NCBI GenBank assembly: GCA_021464415.1
Contig: JAKCWG010000816.1
Coordinates: forward strand, 62,001 to 126,000
Length of the DNA: 64,000 bases
Source: Lonicera japonica
Lineage: Eukaryota > Streptophyta > Magnoliopsida > Dipsacales > Caprifoliaceae
Direction of reading: 5' to 3'
Shown: piece by piece, positions 54,325 to 64,000 of the stretch
How the letters are laid out: every line of letters starts with the position of its first letter
How positions within the stretch are numbered: the first letter of the stretch is position 1
The notes under the pieces: model-generated
Databases searched by the model: none
What the model was told of the DNA's origin: nothing
Seen by the model: the letters and a program-made list of their open reading frames with translations, nothing else
Made by a program: the position numbers and the translations under genes

Positions 54325-55620
54325 TGATATGCCCTAGGACTATTCATAAGTCATGATTTGTACTTGGATATATATTGCTTATTATTATTAATAAAGTTTA
54401 TTTCATTTGACTTTAGATTGTTTTATGAATAATATGTATTAATACTAGTTCATCAAGTACCTGACTTGATTGTGGGATGCTAGCAAATAAATAATAATAT
54501 TATTTATTTGTCCCTAATCATATGTCAATAATCTAGGACCATATTGATATAATGATTAGAGTATAAGTCAGCTGATGACTATATTCCACAAGTTATGGAT
54601 ATGGTGATATCAAGCTGAACACACTGATATTTGTTAAGGAATAATGTATTAGACAGACCCACTTTGGGGCACTGCGAGGAGTGTTATATAATGTCATCAG
54701 TGATGTTCCCCATTAGTGATATCGTATTATCCTCAGACCTGAGATCGTCATGGTTACCAACATGGGGATTGGTGTGATGGGCATCATCAAATGTTGCTCT
54801 TGACCGAGTAATTATAAAGATGATCATCAAGCATACTATAAACTATGTAGAGGTATGTGATTGATCAACATGGATTTTGTCACTCTCATATAACGAGAGA
54901 AAGATATCTTTGGACCCCTTGATGAGTATAATTAATGTTTACATGGCCATGCACAAATGAGGTCTCATTTGTATAAGATTAATTATACTTAGAGATCAAG
55001 AAATAAAGACTGAATTATACAAGAATGACATTTTCCTGAGTCTTGTGTTCAATCTAGATATCGGTAGAAAAAATGAATTAATATATGGCATATCATTTAA
55101 GGTTGTGTCGTTTTGACCTTTATACCCTTTGGATAATAGTAATGCCTTACTAGAGACCACTTACTATTTGTGTAATTAAAATGGGCTTTTAATTGCCCTA
55201 CCAAAGGAGTATAAACCTACAGGGTCGCACACCAAAATAAAAAGGATCAAAAACGAATTGGGCTTGGCCCTAGTTGGACTCGGGCCTAATACGTTTTATT
55301 ACTTAGGGTTTCTCATTAGGATTTCCCTTAAAAAGGGACAACCATTAGCCACCTTTGTATTCACAAAAAAAGGAGAGGCGAAATAGAGAGAATCCTAAAT
55401 TTGTATGCTAGTACACCAAGAAAGGATCCGTTCTCGTTCGTGTGTGCATACCGTAGAGGCGTCATACTTTCTACGCTAAAACGACAGCAACGTAAAGATA
55501 AGATCCGGCGTGTTCAAAGGTATGTTTTTTTATTATTATTGAACAACATAGATCTTAGGGTTTAATGATTAGTGCAGTTTATTGTGTATGTGATGCATGT
55601 TGACTGCCCTAATTCCCTAT
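54325..55620 (+). repeat. Putative 5' LTR of the copia element
   Basis: The right edge is set by the PBS-like sequence at 55623. The left edge is guessed at TGTGATATGCCCTAGG near 54325, a start seen in plant copia LTRs. The region ends with a GC-richer U5-like part (about 55430-55520). Only one LTR is in the window, so the borders are not confirmed. Confidence 0.45.
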
Positions 55621-55622
55621 AG

Positions 55623-55634
55623 TGGTATCAAAGG
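55623..55634 (+). promoter_or_regulatory. Copia primer-binding site
   Basis: TGGTATCAAAGG differs by two bases from the standard tRNA-Met site TGGTATCAGAGC of copia elements. Confidence 0.65.
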
Positions 55635-57124
55635 GAGGTTACTGTTCTTTAATTTTTGATTAAAGTAAATCTTTACTTTAAAGCATGAAGATTCGTTTCT
55701 GTTTTGGTATTCGGATTTTAGTATTCATGCTAGGATTTACTAATTTCGATTAATGGGTTAATCGTTTTTATAACATCCCTATTATTTTCGATAATCAGTT
55801 TATACATCTAATGTGTAGTTTGCATATGATCTGATTAGGGTAGATCTGATATGTGAAAACGTGATTATTATGTGATGATAATCCACATGCTTATGATTGT
55901 GTTTAAACAGTTTAGTATGGCATGTTATTTGAATAGGGTTCATATACTGTCACGATTTTAATTCTGCAATTATCATGTTTAACATGTCAGAATCGTTTTG
56001 GTTGGTTTTCTATAACAATTGAATTGTGTCAAGACCTAATAAGATCACGGCAATAGGGTTCTTCGCGTTAATATGATTATCAAGATTGGCGATTAGACAC
56101 GTTTCTGGGAAAAATAAATTGAAATAGTTCAAATTTCTCACGGTGGCAGAAGTGTGATTTCCTTGGAGGGGACCGGGGGGGACCGCCGCCTGGGTGTCCC
56201 CCCCCCTGGACCCCGGTTGGAGCGCTACCCCAAACCCCTTAAATTTTTATTTATTTATTTAATATATCCTATTTGCACATTAATCTGTTATATGTGTATA
56301 TAATATATTGTATTATAGGATAATACTAACTTGCAGGATTGTAACTAAAATAGTGATATAGTATGGCTAAACTAAATACGGCCTGCGTGTCGTCTTGTAT
56401 TTTTGTAATATATAAATACGGCATGCGTGTCGTCTTGTGGTTTGCAATGTAATTTTATATTACTAGTCTCTTGTATTAGGTTGTACAATTTTTATATATT
56501 ACCTCACATAGAAGATGGAGGATCCCTTATCACAAGAGAAGATTGCCAAGAACTTTGGAGTGTCCAAAGCTACAAAGGATGGAGAGCAAGTGTTAATTAG
56601 TAACTCAAATACCTTTGGCCATACTATATCACATAATTTATTTCTTCATGCTTGTTTAAATATTCTATTGTATTCTTATGAGACTGCATGATTGTGTCCC
56701 TAGAACAAAAAGAAATTATTTATGTCTTTCCAACACTGATAACTATTAATATTATGATTATTATAGAAGACGCCTGCCAAAGCGGGGTTATCTTAAATCA
56801 TCATAATTTAATAGTATGGAAGTCGGACATCCATCAGTCATAAAGGTGTTGGTTTGATTTCACAAGGCCATCAAAACGGTTTTGGGCCTTAAGGCAAAGT
56901 GTTGAGAAGCTGAAACATTAGATGTAAAACTCAACAAACCAAGAGTTGTTTACCTAACTAACAAAGTTCAAGTGAAAAGCCAAAGCTTTCTTAACGTTTT
57001 GTGAAATATGGATCTTGGACCTACTATGTCCTATTGGGGCAATTGCATGTGAGACATAGTAGGAGTTTTTAAGATGATAAGCATATTAAAATATTTGCAT
57101 ATGTAATTTTATTGTAGATTGACG
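55635..57124. other. Copia leader
   Basis: About 1.5 kb without a gene. Two near-identical segments AAATACGGC(C/A)TGCGTGTCGT lie at about 56376 and 56415. A GC-rich patch with long G and C runs is at about 56160-56225 and stands out from the AT-rich surroundings. Confidence 0.55.
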
Positions 57125-58300
57125 ATGAAGAATAACACAACTACCTTTTCTTTGCGATTTGTCCTTGAGAAGGAAAAGATGAATGAAACCAACTTCCTAG
57201 ACTGGTTTAGAAACTTGAGAATTGTTCTCAAGCAAGAAAGGAAAGATTATGTCCTTGAAAATGCTATCCCTGAAGAAGAACTTGCAGCTAATGCTCCTCG
57301 TGCACAGAAGGATGCATATCAGAAGCATTTAAATGATGATTTGGATGTTTCATATCTCATGCTTGCTAGCATGAATGCTGATCTGCAGAAGCAATTTGAA
57401 AACATGAATGCTTTCGATATGGTTAAGGAACTGAAGAGTTTGTTTCAGAAACAAGCTCGAGTCGAACGCTACGAGACTACTAAGTCTTTGTTTTCATGCA
57501 AACTTCTCGCAGGAAGCTCAGTTAGTTCCCATGTTCTCAAAATGATTAGGTACATTGATATCTTAGAAAGGTTAGGGACAATTATTAGCCAAGAGTTGGC
57601 CACTGATGTCATTCTCCAATCATTGCCTGAGTCATATGATGGTTTCATTATGAACTTCAATATGCACAGCCTGGAGAAGACATTAACTGAGCTGCATGGA
57701 ATGCTGAAAACAGCTGAGCAGAACATTGTTAAGAAAGGTAAGAATAATGTTCTGATGGTTCAAAAGGGAAAGGGTTTCAAGAAAAGTGGAAATAGCAAAG
57801 GAAAGCCCAATGCCAAATGCAAGGGTAAAGCTCCACTTAAGAACTGGAACAACAAGAAGATAAATTTTGAGCCCAAGCCTAATCCATAAGCTGAAATGAT
57901 ATGTTTTCACTGCAATGAAAAGGGTCATTGGAAGAGAAACTGCAAGAAATATCTTGACGACAAGAAGAAGGGAATAGTTTCTTCTACTTCAGGTACTTAT
58001 ATTATAGAAGTAAATGTTACTTCAGCTTCTTCTACTTCTTGGGTATTAGATACTGGAAGTGCATCTCACATTTGTGCAAGTATGCAGGGACTCAAAAGGA
58101 CTAGGAAGCTACCCAAACGAGAAGTGAACCTATGTGTTGGAAATCGAGCAAAAGTTGTTGCCCTAGCTGTAGGAACAATTGAAATTCCTTTACCTTCAGG
58201 ATTGATTTTAGAATTAAATAATTGTTACTATGTGCATGCTTTTAGCAAAAACATTATTTCTATTTCTTTGTTAGATGGTTTTGAATTCTGTTGGTCGGAT
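57125..58300 (+). pseudogene. Copia gag, zinc knuckle and protease
   Basis: ATG 57125 starts a gag of about 254 codons ending at TAA 57887; the same frame continues with the zinc knuckle CFHCNEKGHWKRNC and the protease LDTGSASHIC, catalytic Asp at 58049. The gag core includes the copia pattern WFRNLRIVLKQE near the N-terminus and Lys-rich nucleic-acid-binding sequence before the stop. One stop only between gag and protease; reading is then cut by the insertion at 58301. Confidence 0.88.
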
Positions 58301-59785
58301 TTCAACCCTAGAGGGGGGGTGAATAGGGTTTAAAAAGTTTAATGCGGAATTAAAAACTTTTTTAACAATGTTTAAGTAAAACAGATTTACTAAACCAATT
58401 TATCAAGCAATGTAAGCACATAAACAATTAAATAAACAATCTCAAGAGCAAATAATCAAACAATCAATAATAAAGAGATTGAGTAAGAAAGATTGAACCG
58501 ATTTGAAGTCCAAGGCTTTTTGTCCACACGGTTTTGGTTTACCAAACCATAATCCGCGCTCGGTTAGTTTCCCGAGAATTTTCACTAATCTCAATCTCCT
58601 TCCGGGTGAAGATCAAGCCACTACAAGTGTGTCCTTTCACACACTCTTTACAAATATTGCTTGACCACAATATTCTCACAAGACACTCTCTTGCTAACCT
58701 TGTGAAATTTAACTTTCACAAAAACTAAACAAGAATTAACCTTCTTGTTTTTCCTATGAGATTTACCTCTCACAATTTGAATATAAAAGTTTGGTGATTC
58801 ACACCAATTTATAATAACTCTCTGAAGTTTGTAAAGAATACAATTTGAGGCTCACACTAGAGTTATCCTATTTGATCAAGAAGATATAGCTCAAATGATA
58901 ATGATTGATCAAAAATAATTTCTTGAATCTTTAGATATTGAAGAGGGATGAAGTAGAGAGTATAAGAGTGATTCAAGAAGTTCAAAATGTGTCTTAGATA
59001 GTGTATATATAGTCCCAAAAGTGATATAGCCATTCTAGAGGTTTGGTAGAAGTTTGGTACCAAAAATAGTAAAAAAATCAGAAATCCAACGGCTATATTC
59101 TAAAGCATCAGTCAACTGAGCAAAACCATCAGTCGACTGATGGGCTCTGCTGCCCAACAGGCCAAAAATCCCATTTTTTGCACTTTTGCATTTAAGCTCC
59201 GAAATCAATTCTAATACTTTGGGGACCTTAAAAATAAGTTCCCAAGACACCAATTTATGGGAAAACTCAAAATAATGATCGTTTGAATTTAATATGAATT
59301 TATTTCAAAACCGGTTTTTGCTAAAATGATGCTTTGAAATGATTTTCGATTCAAACTGATTTTGATCAATCTAGGAATGATATTTTAATATGTATGAGCT
59401 ATATAAATAATCAAATAAGAAACCTTACATAATACCTAAGCACTCACTCAATTATCAAATTAACGAGTCTTTGAATGCTTCGATTGTTTCTTCAGTTCGA
59501 TTCTTCCTCGAGGCTTTTCCCTTGAAGCTTTGGCGTATGATCCTTGATCTTTTGTGTTTTATGGATTTGTATTGATGAGATTGATCTTCTTGCTAGTCCA
59601 ATGCTTTGTTGACTTGATCGGATATTGATTGAACAATCCTTGTCAAACTTTCTTTGAGCAATCATGCTATTCTTGATTTTCCAAACAAGAAATCTATAAT
59701 CTTAAATCAAGAACATGTTAAATTACACATGATTGATTTATTGTTATTATCAAAATAAGATTAAGACCTTCTAGGTCAACAAATT
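58301..59785. mobile_element. Unclassified 1.5-kb insertion in the copia protease region
   Basis: Copia coding sequence stops at about 58300 and resumes at about 59786. The insert starts TTCAACCCTAGAGGGGGGGT and its other end, complemented, reads TTGACCTAGAAGG, so its ends are imperfect inverted repeats. It encodes no protein. A self-complementary CCATCAGTCGACTGATGG lies near 59127. Probably a non-autonomous transposon; class uncertain. Confidence 0.6.
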
Positions 59786-60806
59786 AAATTTTAAGAATAA
59801 AGGTTGTTCATTTTCTTTGAGTGATATGCACTATGGTAGTGGACAATTACTGGATGGTCTTTATATTCTAAGTCTTGAGATACCTGCTTATAACATAAAT
59901 AACAAAAGAATCAAGTCTGATGATTCGAATTCTACTTATTTATGGCATTGTTGTTTAGGCCATATAAACGAGAAACTTATTAAGAAGCTCCATAAAGATG
60001 GCCTTCTGAATACATTTGACTTTTAATCTTTTGAAAGTTGTGAGTCTTGTTTGTTGGGAAAAATGACTAAGAGCCCTTTCAAAGGTAACAATGAGAGGGC
60101 AAGTGATCTTTTGGCCCTCATTCATACTGATGTATGTGGACCACTAAACACAATTGCCAGAGGAGGATATCAGTACTTCATCACATTTACTGATGATTTC
60201 ATTAGTTCATCACATTTACTGATGATTTCAGTAGATATGGTTATGTTTACTTGATGAAACATAAATCGGAGTCCTTTGAAAGGTTCAAGGATTTTCAGAA
60301 TGAAGTACAAAATCAACTTGGCAAAACTATTAAAGCTCTTCGATCAGATCGAGGAAGAGAATACTTAAGCCAAGAATTTGATGATCATATTAGGAGCTGG
60401 GGCATTGTTTCACAGTTTATTCCACCAGGAACACCACAATGGAATGGTGTATCTGAGAGGAGAAATCGAACTCTGTTAGACATGGTTCGATCAATGATGA
60501 GTCAGACATCTCTTCCAATATCCTTTTGGGGATATGCTCTTAAAACTGCAGTGTTCACACTAAACAGAGCTCCATCTAAGGCTATAGAAAAGACACCTTA
60601 CGAGTTATAGACTGGAAAGTTTATGAGTCTGTCTTTTCTAAAAATTTGGGGTTGAGAAGTTTTCGTAAGACGACTTATCACAACTAAATTGGGACCCAAA
60701 TATGATAAATGCTTTTTAGTAGGATATCCTAAGGAAACTAAAGGATATTATTTCTACAATCCAATCGAGAACAAAGTGTTTGTAGCTCGGAATGGAGTTT
60801 TCTTAG
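59786..60806 (+). pseudogene. Copia integrase
   Basis: The zinc-binding part has LGHINEKLIKKL and CESCLLGK; the catalytic residues are in HTDVCGP, RSDRGREY and PQWNGVSERRN (D, D, E). Breaks: TAA 60024, a 29-bp tandem duplication (60177-60205 and 60206-60234) that shifts the frame, TAG 60608 and a TGA near 60653. Integrase inserts the cDNA in the genome; this copy is dead. Confidence 0.9.
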
Positions 60807-61969
60807 AAAGATAATTGTTTTCTAAAGAAAACAGTGGGAGCACGATACATCTTAAAGAAATTCGAGATGATAGTGATGCACTTAATAGAGAGCCTCAGCA
60901 AAATACGCAAGTAGTTACAAAAGCTCCTGAAGAAGTAACAATCTTACGAAGGTCAAATAGGCCACGTCGCGAACCTGAGAGATTATCTCTTTTCGTCTCG
61001 GGTGACCAGGATGTAGTGTTGTTAGACAACAATGATCCATTGACTTTTAATGAAGCAATGGAGAGCTCTAGTTCCGAGAAGTAGCTAGAAACTATGAAAT
61101 CCAAAATGAAATCCATGTATGACAATCAAGTATGGGACTTTGTTGATATACCCAATGGCTGTAGAGCCATATGTTACAAATGGGTTTTCAAAATCAAGAT
61201 TGATAAGGATGGCAAGATCGATGTCTATAAGGCTCGATTGGTGGCAAAAGGATATCGACAAATTCATGGTATTGACTATGATGAATCCTTTTCCCCAGTT
61301 TCCATGTTTAAATCAATCCGAATCCTTTTAAGCATTGCCACATATTATGAATATGAAATATGGCAAATGGATGTCAAAACCGCTTTCCTTAATGGAGATC
61401 TTAAAGAGGATGTGTATATGACACAACCTGAAGGTTTTATTGATCTAAAGAATGCTAATAAGGTATGCAAGATTAAGAGAGCCATATATGGTCTTAAGCA
61501 AGCATCTCAGAGCTGGAATCTTCGTTTCAATGAAACTATCAAAGAGTTTGGTTTCATAAGGAACGAAGAAAAACCTTGTATGTACAAAAAGACTAATGGG
61601 AGCACAATAGTTTTTCTGGTATTATATGTGGACGACATACTACTCATTGGGAATGATATTCCTATGCTTGAATCTGTTAACACCTGGCTGGGGAAGTGTT
61701 TCTTAATGAAGGATTTGGGTGAGGCAACTTACATATTAGGGATCAAGATCTACAGAGATAGATCAAGAAGACAAATAGGACTGAGTCAAAGTAACTACAT
61801 TGACAAGGTCTTACGTAAGTTTAACATGCAAGACTCTAAGAGAGGATACTTGCCAATAACACATGGCACAAGACTAAGCAAGATTCAGTGTCCTCAGACA
61901 CAAGATGAGCGAGATCGCATGAGTAGAATCCTGTATGCTTCAGCTATAGGTTCTATCATGTATGCTATG
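60807..61969 (+). pseudogene. Copia reverse transcriptase
   Basis: In frame with the preceding segment, after TAA near 60812 and TAG 61082. Conserved blocks: NQVWDFVDIP, YKWVFKIK, YKARLVAKGY, QMDVKTAFLNGDL and catalytic YVDD at 61625-61636, then LGIKIYRDR. The region from 61094 is free of stops to the solo LTR. The LTR splits it before the RNase H domain. Confidence 0.93.
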
Positions 61970-63528
61970 TGTAGACACCCCGATCCGTGACCCCCGCAAG
62001 AACCCTAATGACCTTCGAGAACTACTATTTTTGGGGTCCGAGACCCACCCGAGCACCCAAAACTACCCCGAAAGGGTTTGTTGGCCAACAAACCTATTTT
62101 TAAGTGGGATTGTCGCACGACATATCAGTATATCGCGCGACAATCACTGATATGTCGCGCGATAATCACTCCTTTGTCGCACGACAAACCCCTCTAACTC
62201 CGACCATCAACTCTCTGACAAATCAGTCTGTCAGAAACATCACTTCAACCGTTTGTCGCGCGACATTGGACACATTGTCGCGCGACATATGCCCCTTTTG
62301 GGGAAGTGTCGCGCGACAATCTTTTTCAAGCACTATAAATAGGTCAACACCCCCAAGAGTTCAAGACAGCAACTTGGGATGGAAGAATTATTGGCTTATA
62401 TCTGACTTTCTAGTCTTTCATCAAGCATTCTCGATTCTCATCTTATTTCTGAAGAATCATCGAATCTATTTTCGACACTCGACGTATCCCATTTCTGGAA
62501 TCGAATTCTCGAAAATATCTGAAGAAGGAAAAGATTATTATCGCCGAAAATCTCTCCGCCGTATTATATTTTCTTTCTTATTATTATTCTCGTCAGGAAG
62601 GTAAAGAAAGTCTCTTCTAGTATTTGACATTAAATATTTGTGTACTTGTTTTATTTTTATTGTTTTGTCCATGTTTTATTTGAATAAACTTATTGCCAAG
62701 TTACAGATAGTCTACCATTTTCAAAACAAGAGACCCTGATAAAATCATTTGCAAAACCAGAAGAGTAAGTACATTATCATCCGGATAAATTTTGTTTTCA
62801 AAACCCGAACCGGTAAAACTTACTTAGGAATTAAAAACTCGGTATATCCTATATGTTTCATAGATTGTGATATGTTTGGTAAAACTCCCCTCAAGAGTTC
62901 CAATTCCATATTGAATTAGTTTTGATACAAGATCCAACACTTTTTCCCAAATAAATTCAAACCCGAGAAAAATCGTCGTTATCTGAGAAATAACACGGTA
63001 AAACTCCCTCTAAAGTAAGAACAACTCTTGACACTCATATTTGCATCTCTCAAAACTAAAACATTGGATCTCGAAACACAGAGGTTTCCATCCCTTTCCC
63101 CGTTTTCCCAAAATTAGGGTTTTCACTTAGAAAGTAGTAGACTGTCAGTGAAAGCATCCAAGTTTTTCAACATAGAATAAACATATAAATGACCACTAGA
63201 GACCGAAATGACGGAATGGGTGCTTAACACCTTCCCAAACAGTAATATAGTTTCCAAACCCTATAGAATCCTGGTTTCGTAGACAAACGTGTAAAGAAAG
63301 GCTTAACTGTAGTCTTTCCTCTTACATAACCTCTTTTGTCCGTTTTCTCGTAAAACGTACTGGCGACTCTGAACGAACCCTCTTGCATCTATAAATAGAA
63401 CATAGGAACACCCGATGTGAACCATCAACTAAGATACTCCAGCAAAAGGAATGACGAAATTCGTTCCGACGTTTCAGACGCCCAACAACGGGGACGAGAC
63501 CCGGGGGTCTCATTTGCGGATTCTCACA
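61970..63528 (+). repeat. Solo LTR of family A inside the copia element
   Basis: Starts TGTAGACACC and ends GATTCTCACA, in the opposite orientation to element A, with perfect target duplication CTATG at 61965-61969 and 63529-63533. No internal element DNA is attached, so it arose by LTR-LTR recombination. Seven palindromes of the TGTCGCGCGACA type lie at about 62109-62318, the last ending 14 bp before TATAAATAGG (62333-62342). It retains blocks that the 3' LTR of element A has lost. Length 1559 bp. Confidence 0.95.
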
Positions 63529-63533
63529 CTATG

Positions 63534-64000
63534 TTATGCACTCGTCCCGATGTAGCATGCACATTGAGCATGACTGCAGATATCAGTCAGATCCAGGTGA
63601 GAGTAACTGGACTGCTGTTAAGAATATCCTCAAGTACTTAAGAAGAACTAGATATATATTCTTGGTTTATGGCAGGAAAGAAGAGTTGGTTGTAAATGGT
63701 TACACTGACTCTGGGTTTCAGTCAGATAAAGATGATTGCAAATCACAATCTAGTTTTGTGATTTGTCTCAACGGCGGAGCTATGAGTTGAAAAAGTTATA
63801 AGCAAGCTACAGTTGTTGATTCCACAACAGAGGCTGAATATGTTGCTGCTTCAGAAGCAGCAAAAGAAGTAGTATGGATAAGAAAGTTTATCACTGAACT
63901 TGGTGTCATTCCTAGTAGCACCAATCCAGTGGATTTATTCTGTGACAACAATGGAGCCATTGCTCAGGCCAAAGAGCCAAGGTCGCACCAGAAATCCAAA
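63534..64000 (+). pseudogene. Copia RNase H, cut by window end
   Basis: Resumes after the target duplication with CTRPDVA, shifts frame near 63575, then shows GYTDSGFQ with the first catalytic Asp and TTEAEYVAASEAAKE with the conserved Glu. TGA near 63788 interrupts it. It continues past the end of the window. Confidence 0.88.

Larger units (their letters stand above)
54325..64000 (+). mobile_element. Ty1/copia LTR retrotransposon, decayed, 3' end beyond the window
   Basis: Plus-strand order: putative LTR, PBS, long leader, gag, zinc knuckle, protease, integrase, reverse transcriptase, RNase H; integrase before reverse transcriptase defines Ty1/copia. It is interrupted by a 1.5-kb insertion (58301-59785) and a solo family-A LTR (61970-63528) and has several stops. 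The window stops inside RNase H. Confidence 0.9.

Overview
The window is plant nuclear DNA, almost all of it transposable elements nested in one another. A broken TIR-domain fragment of an NLR immune-receptor gene (about 52,920-53,415) points to a dicot, because TIR-type NLRs are absent from grasses. I see no intact host gene; one short possible host first exon is at 54,206-54,256. I see no rRNA, tRNA or CRISPR.

Layout. 1-3,550: AT-rich non-coding DNA with a fold-back element and old duplications. About 3,550-13,464: an old, inactivated endogenous pararetrovirus (Caulimoviridae-like): coiled-coil ORF, polyprotein (N-terminal/movement region, capsid with zinc knuckle, second Cys cluster, aspartic protease, reverse transcriptase, RNase H), a downstream ORF, a TATA promoter with TGACG motifs, a leader, and one further unrecognised ORF. 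13,666-52,069: element A, a Ty3/gypsy element of the Tat type (dual RNase H) on the minus strand, 5' LTR at 50,180-52,069 and 3' LTR at 13,666-15,425, with a near-perfect 5-bp target duplication. 15,961-34,400: element B, a related but distinct and younger Tat-type element, also minus strand, inserted in A with a perfect ATGAT duplication. B has an uninterrupted 2,369-codon gag-pol. About 54,325 to the window end: a decayed Ty1/copia element, itself carrying a 1.5-kb insertion and a solo LTR of family A (61,970-63,528, CTATG duplication).

The most interesting content is shared by A and B. Both carry, between pol and the 3' LTR and on the strand opposite gag-pol, the same pair of extra genes: gene 1 (five exons, four phase-0 introns, plant-mobile-domain-like, about 925 aa in B) and gene 2 (one exon, about 411 aa, related fold family). 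Each gene has its own TATA box. In each element all three promoters (LTR, gene 1, gene 2) are preceded by clusters of a 12-bp CpG-containing palindrome, and the palindrome differs by family: TGTCGCGCGACA in A, A(A/G)CCGTACGG(T/C)T in B. I infer a family-specific self-recognition circuit in which an element-encoded protein acts on its own promoters. The palindromes and gene pairs are seen in the sequence; the regulatory role is hypothesis.

Element B also has an unusual three-LTR structure (a truncated LTR, a 588-bp remnant of 3' untranslated DNA, then the complete 5' LTR) inside a single target duplication. Breaks in the extra genes are few in B (one G-run contraction in gene 1, one TAG in gene 2) and many in A, matching the nesting order.
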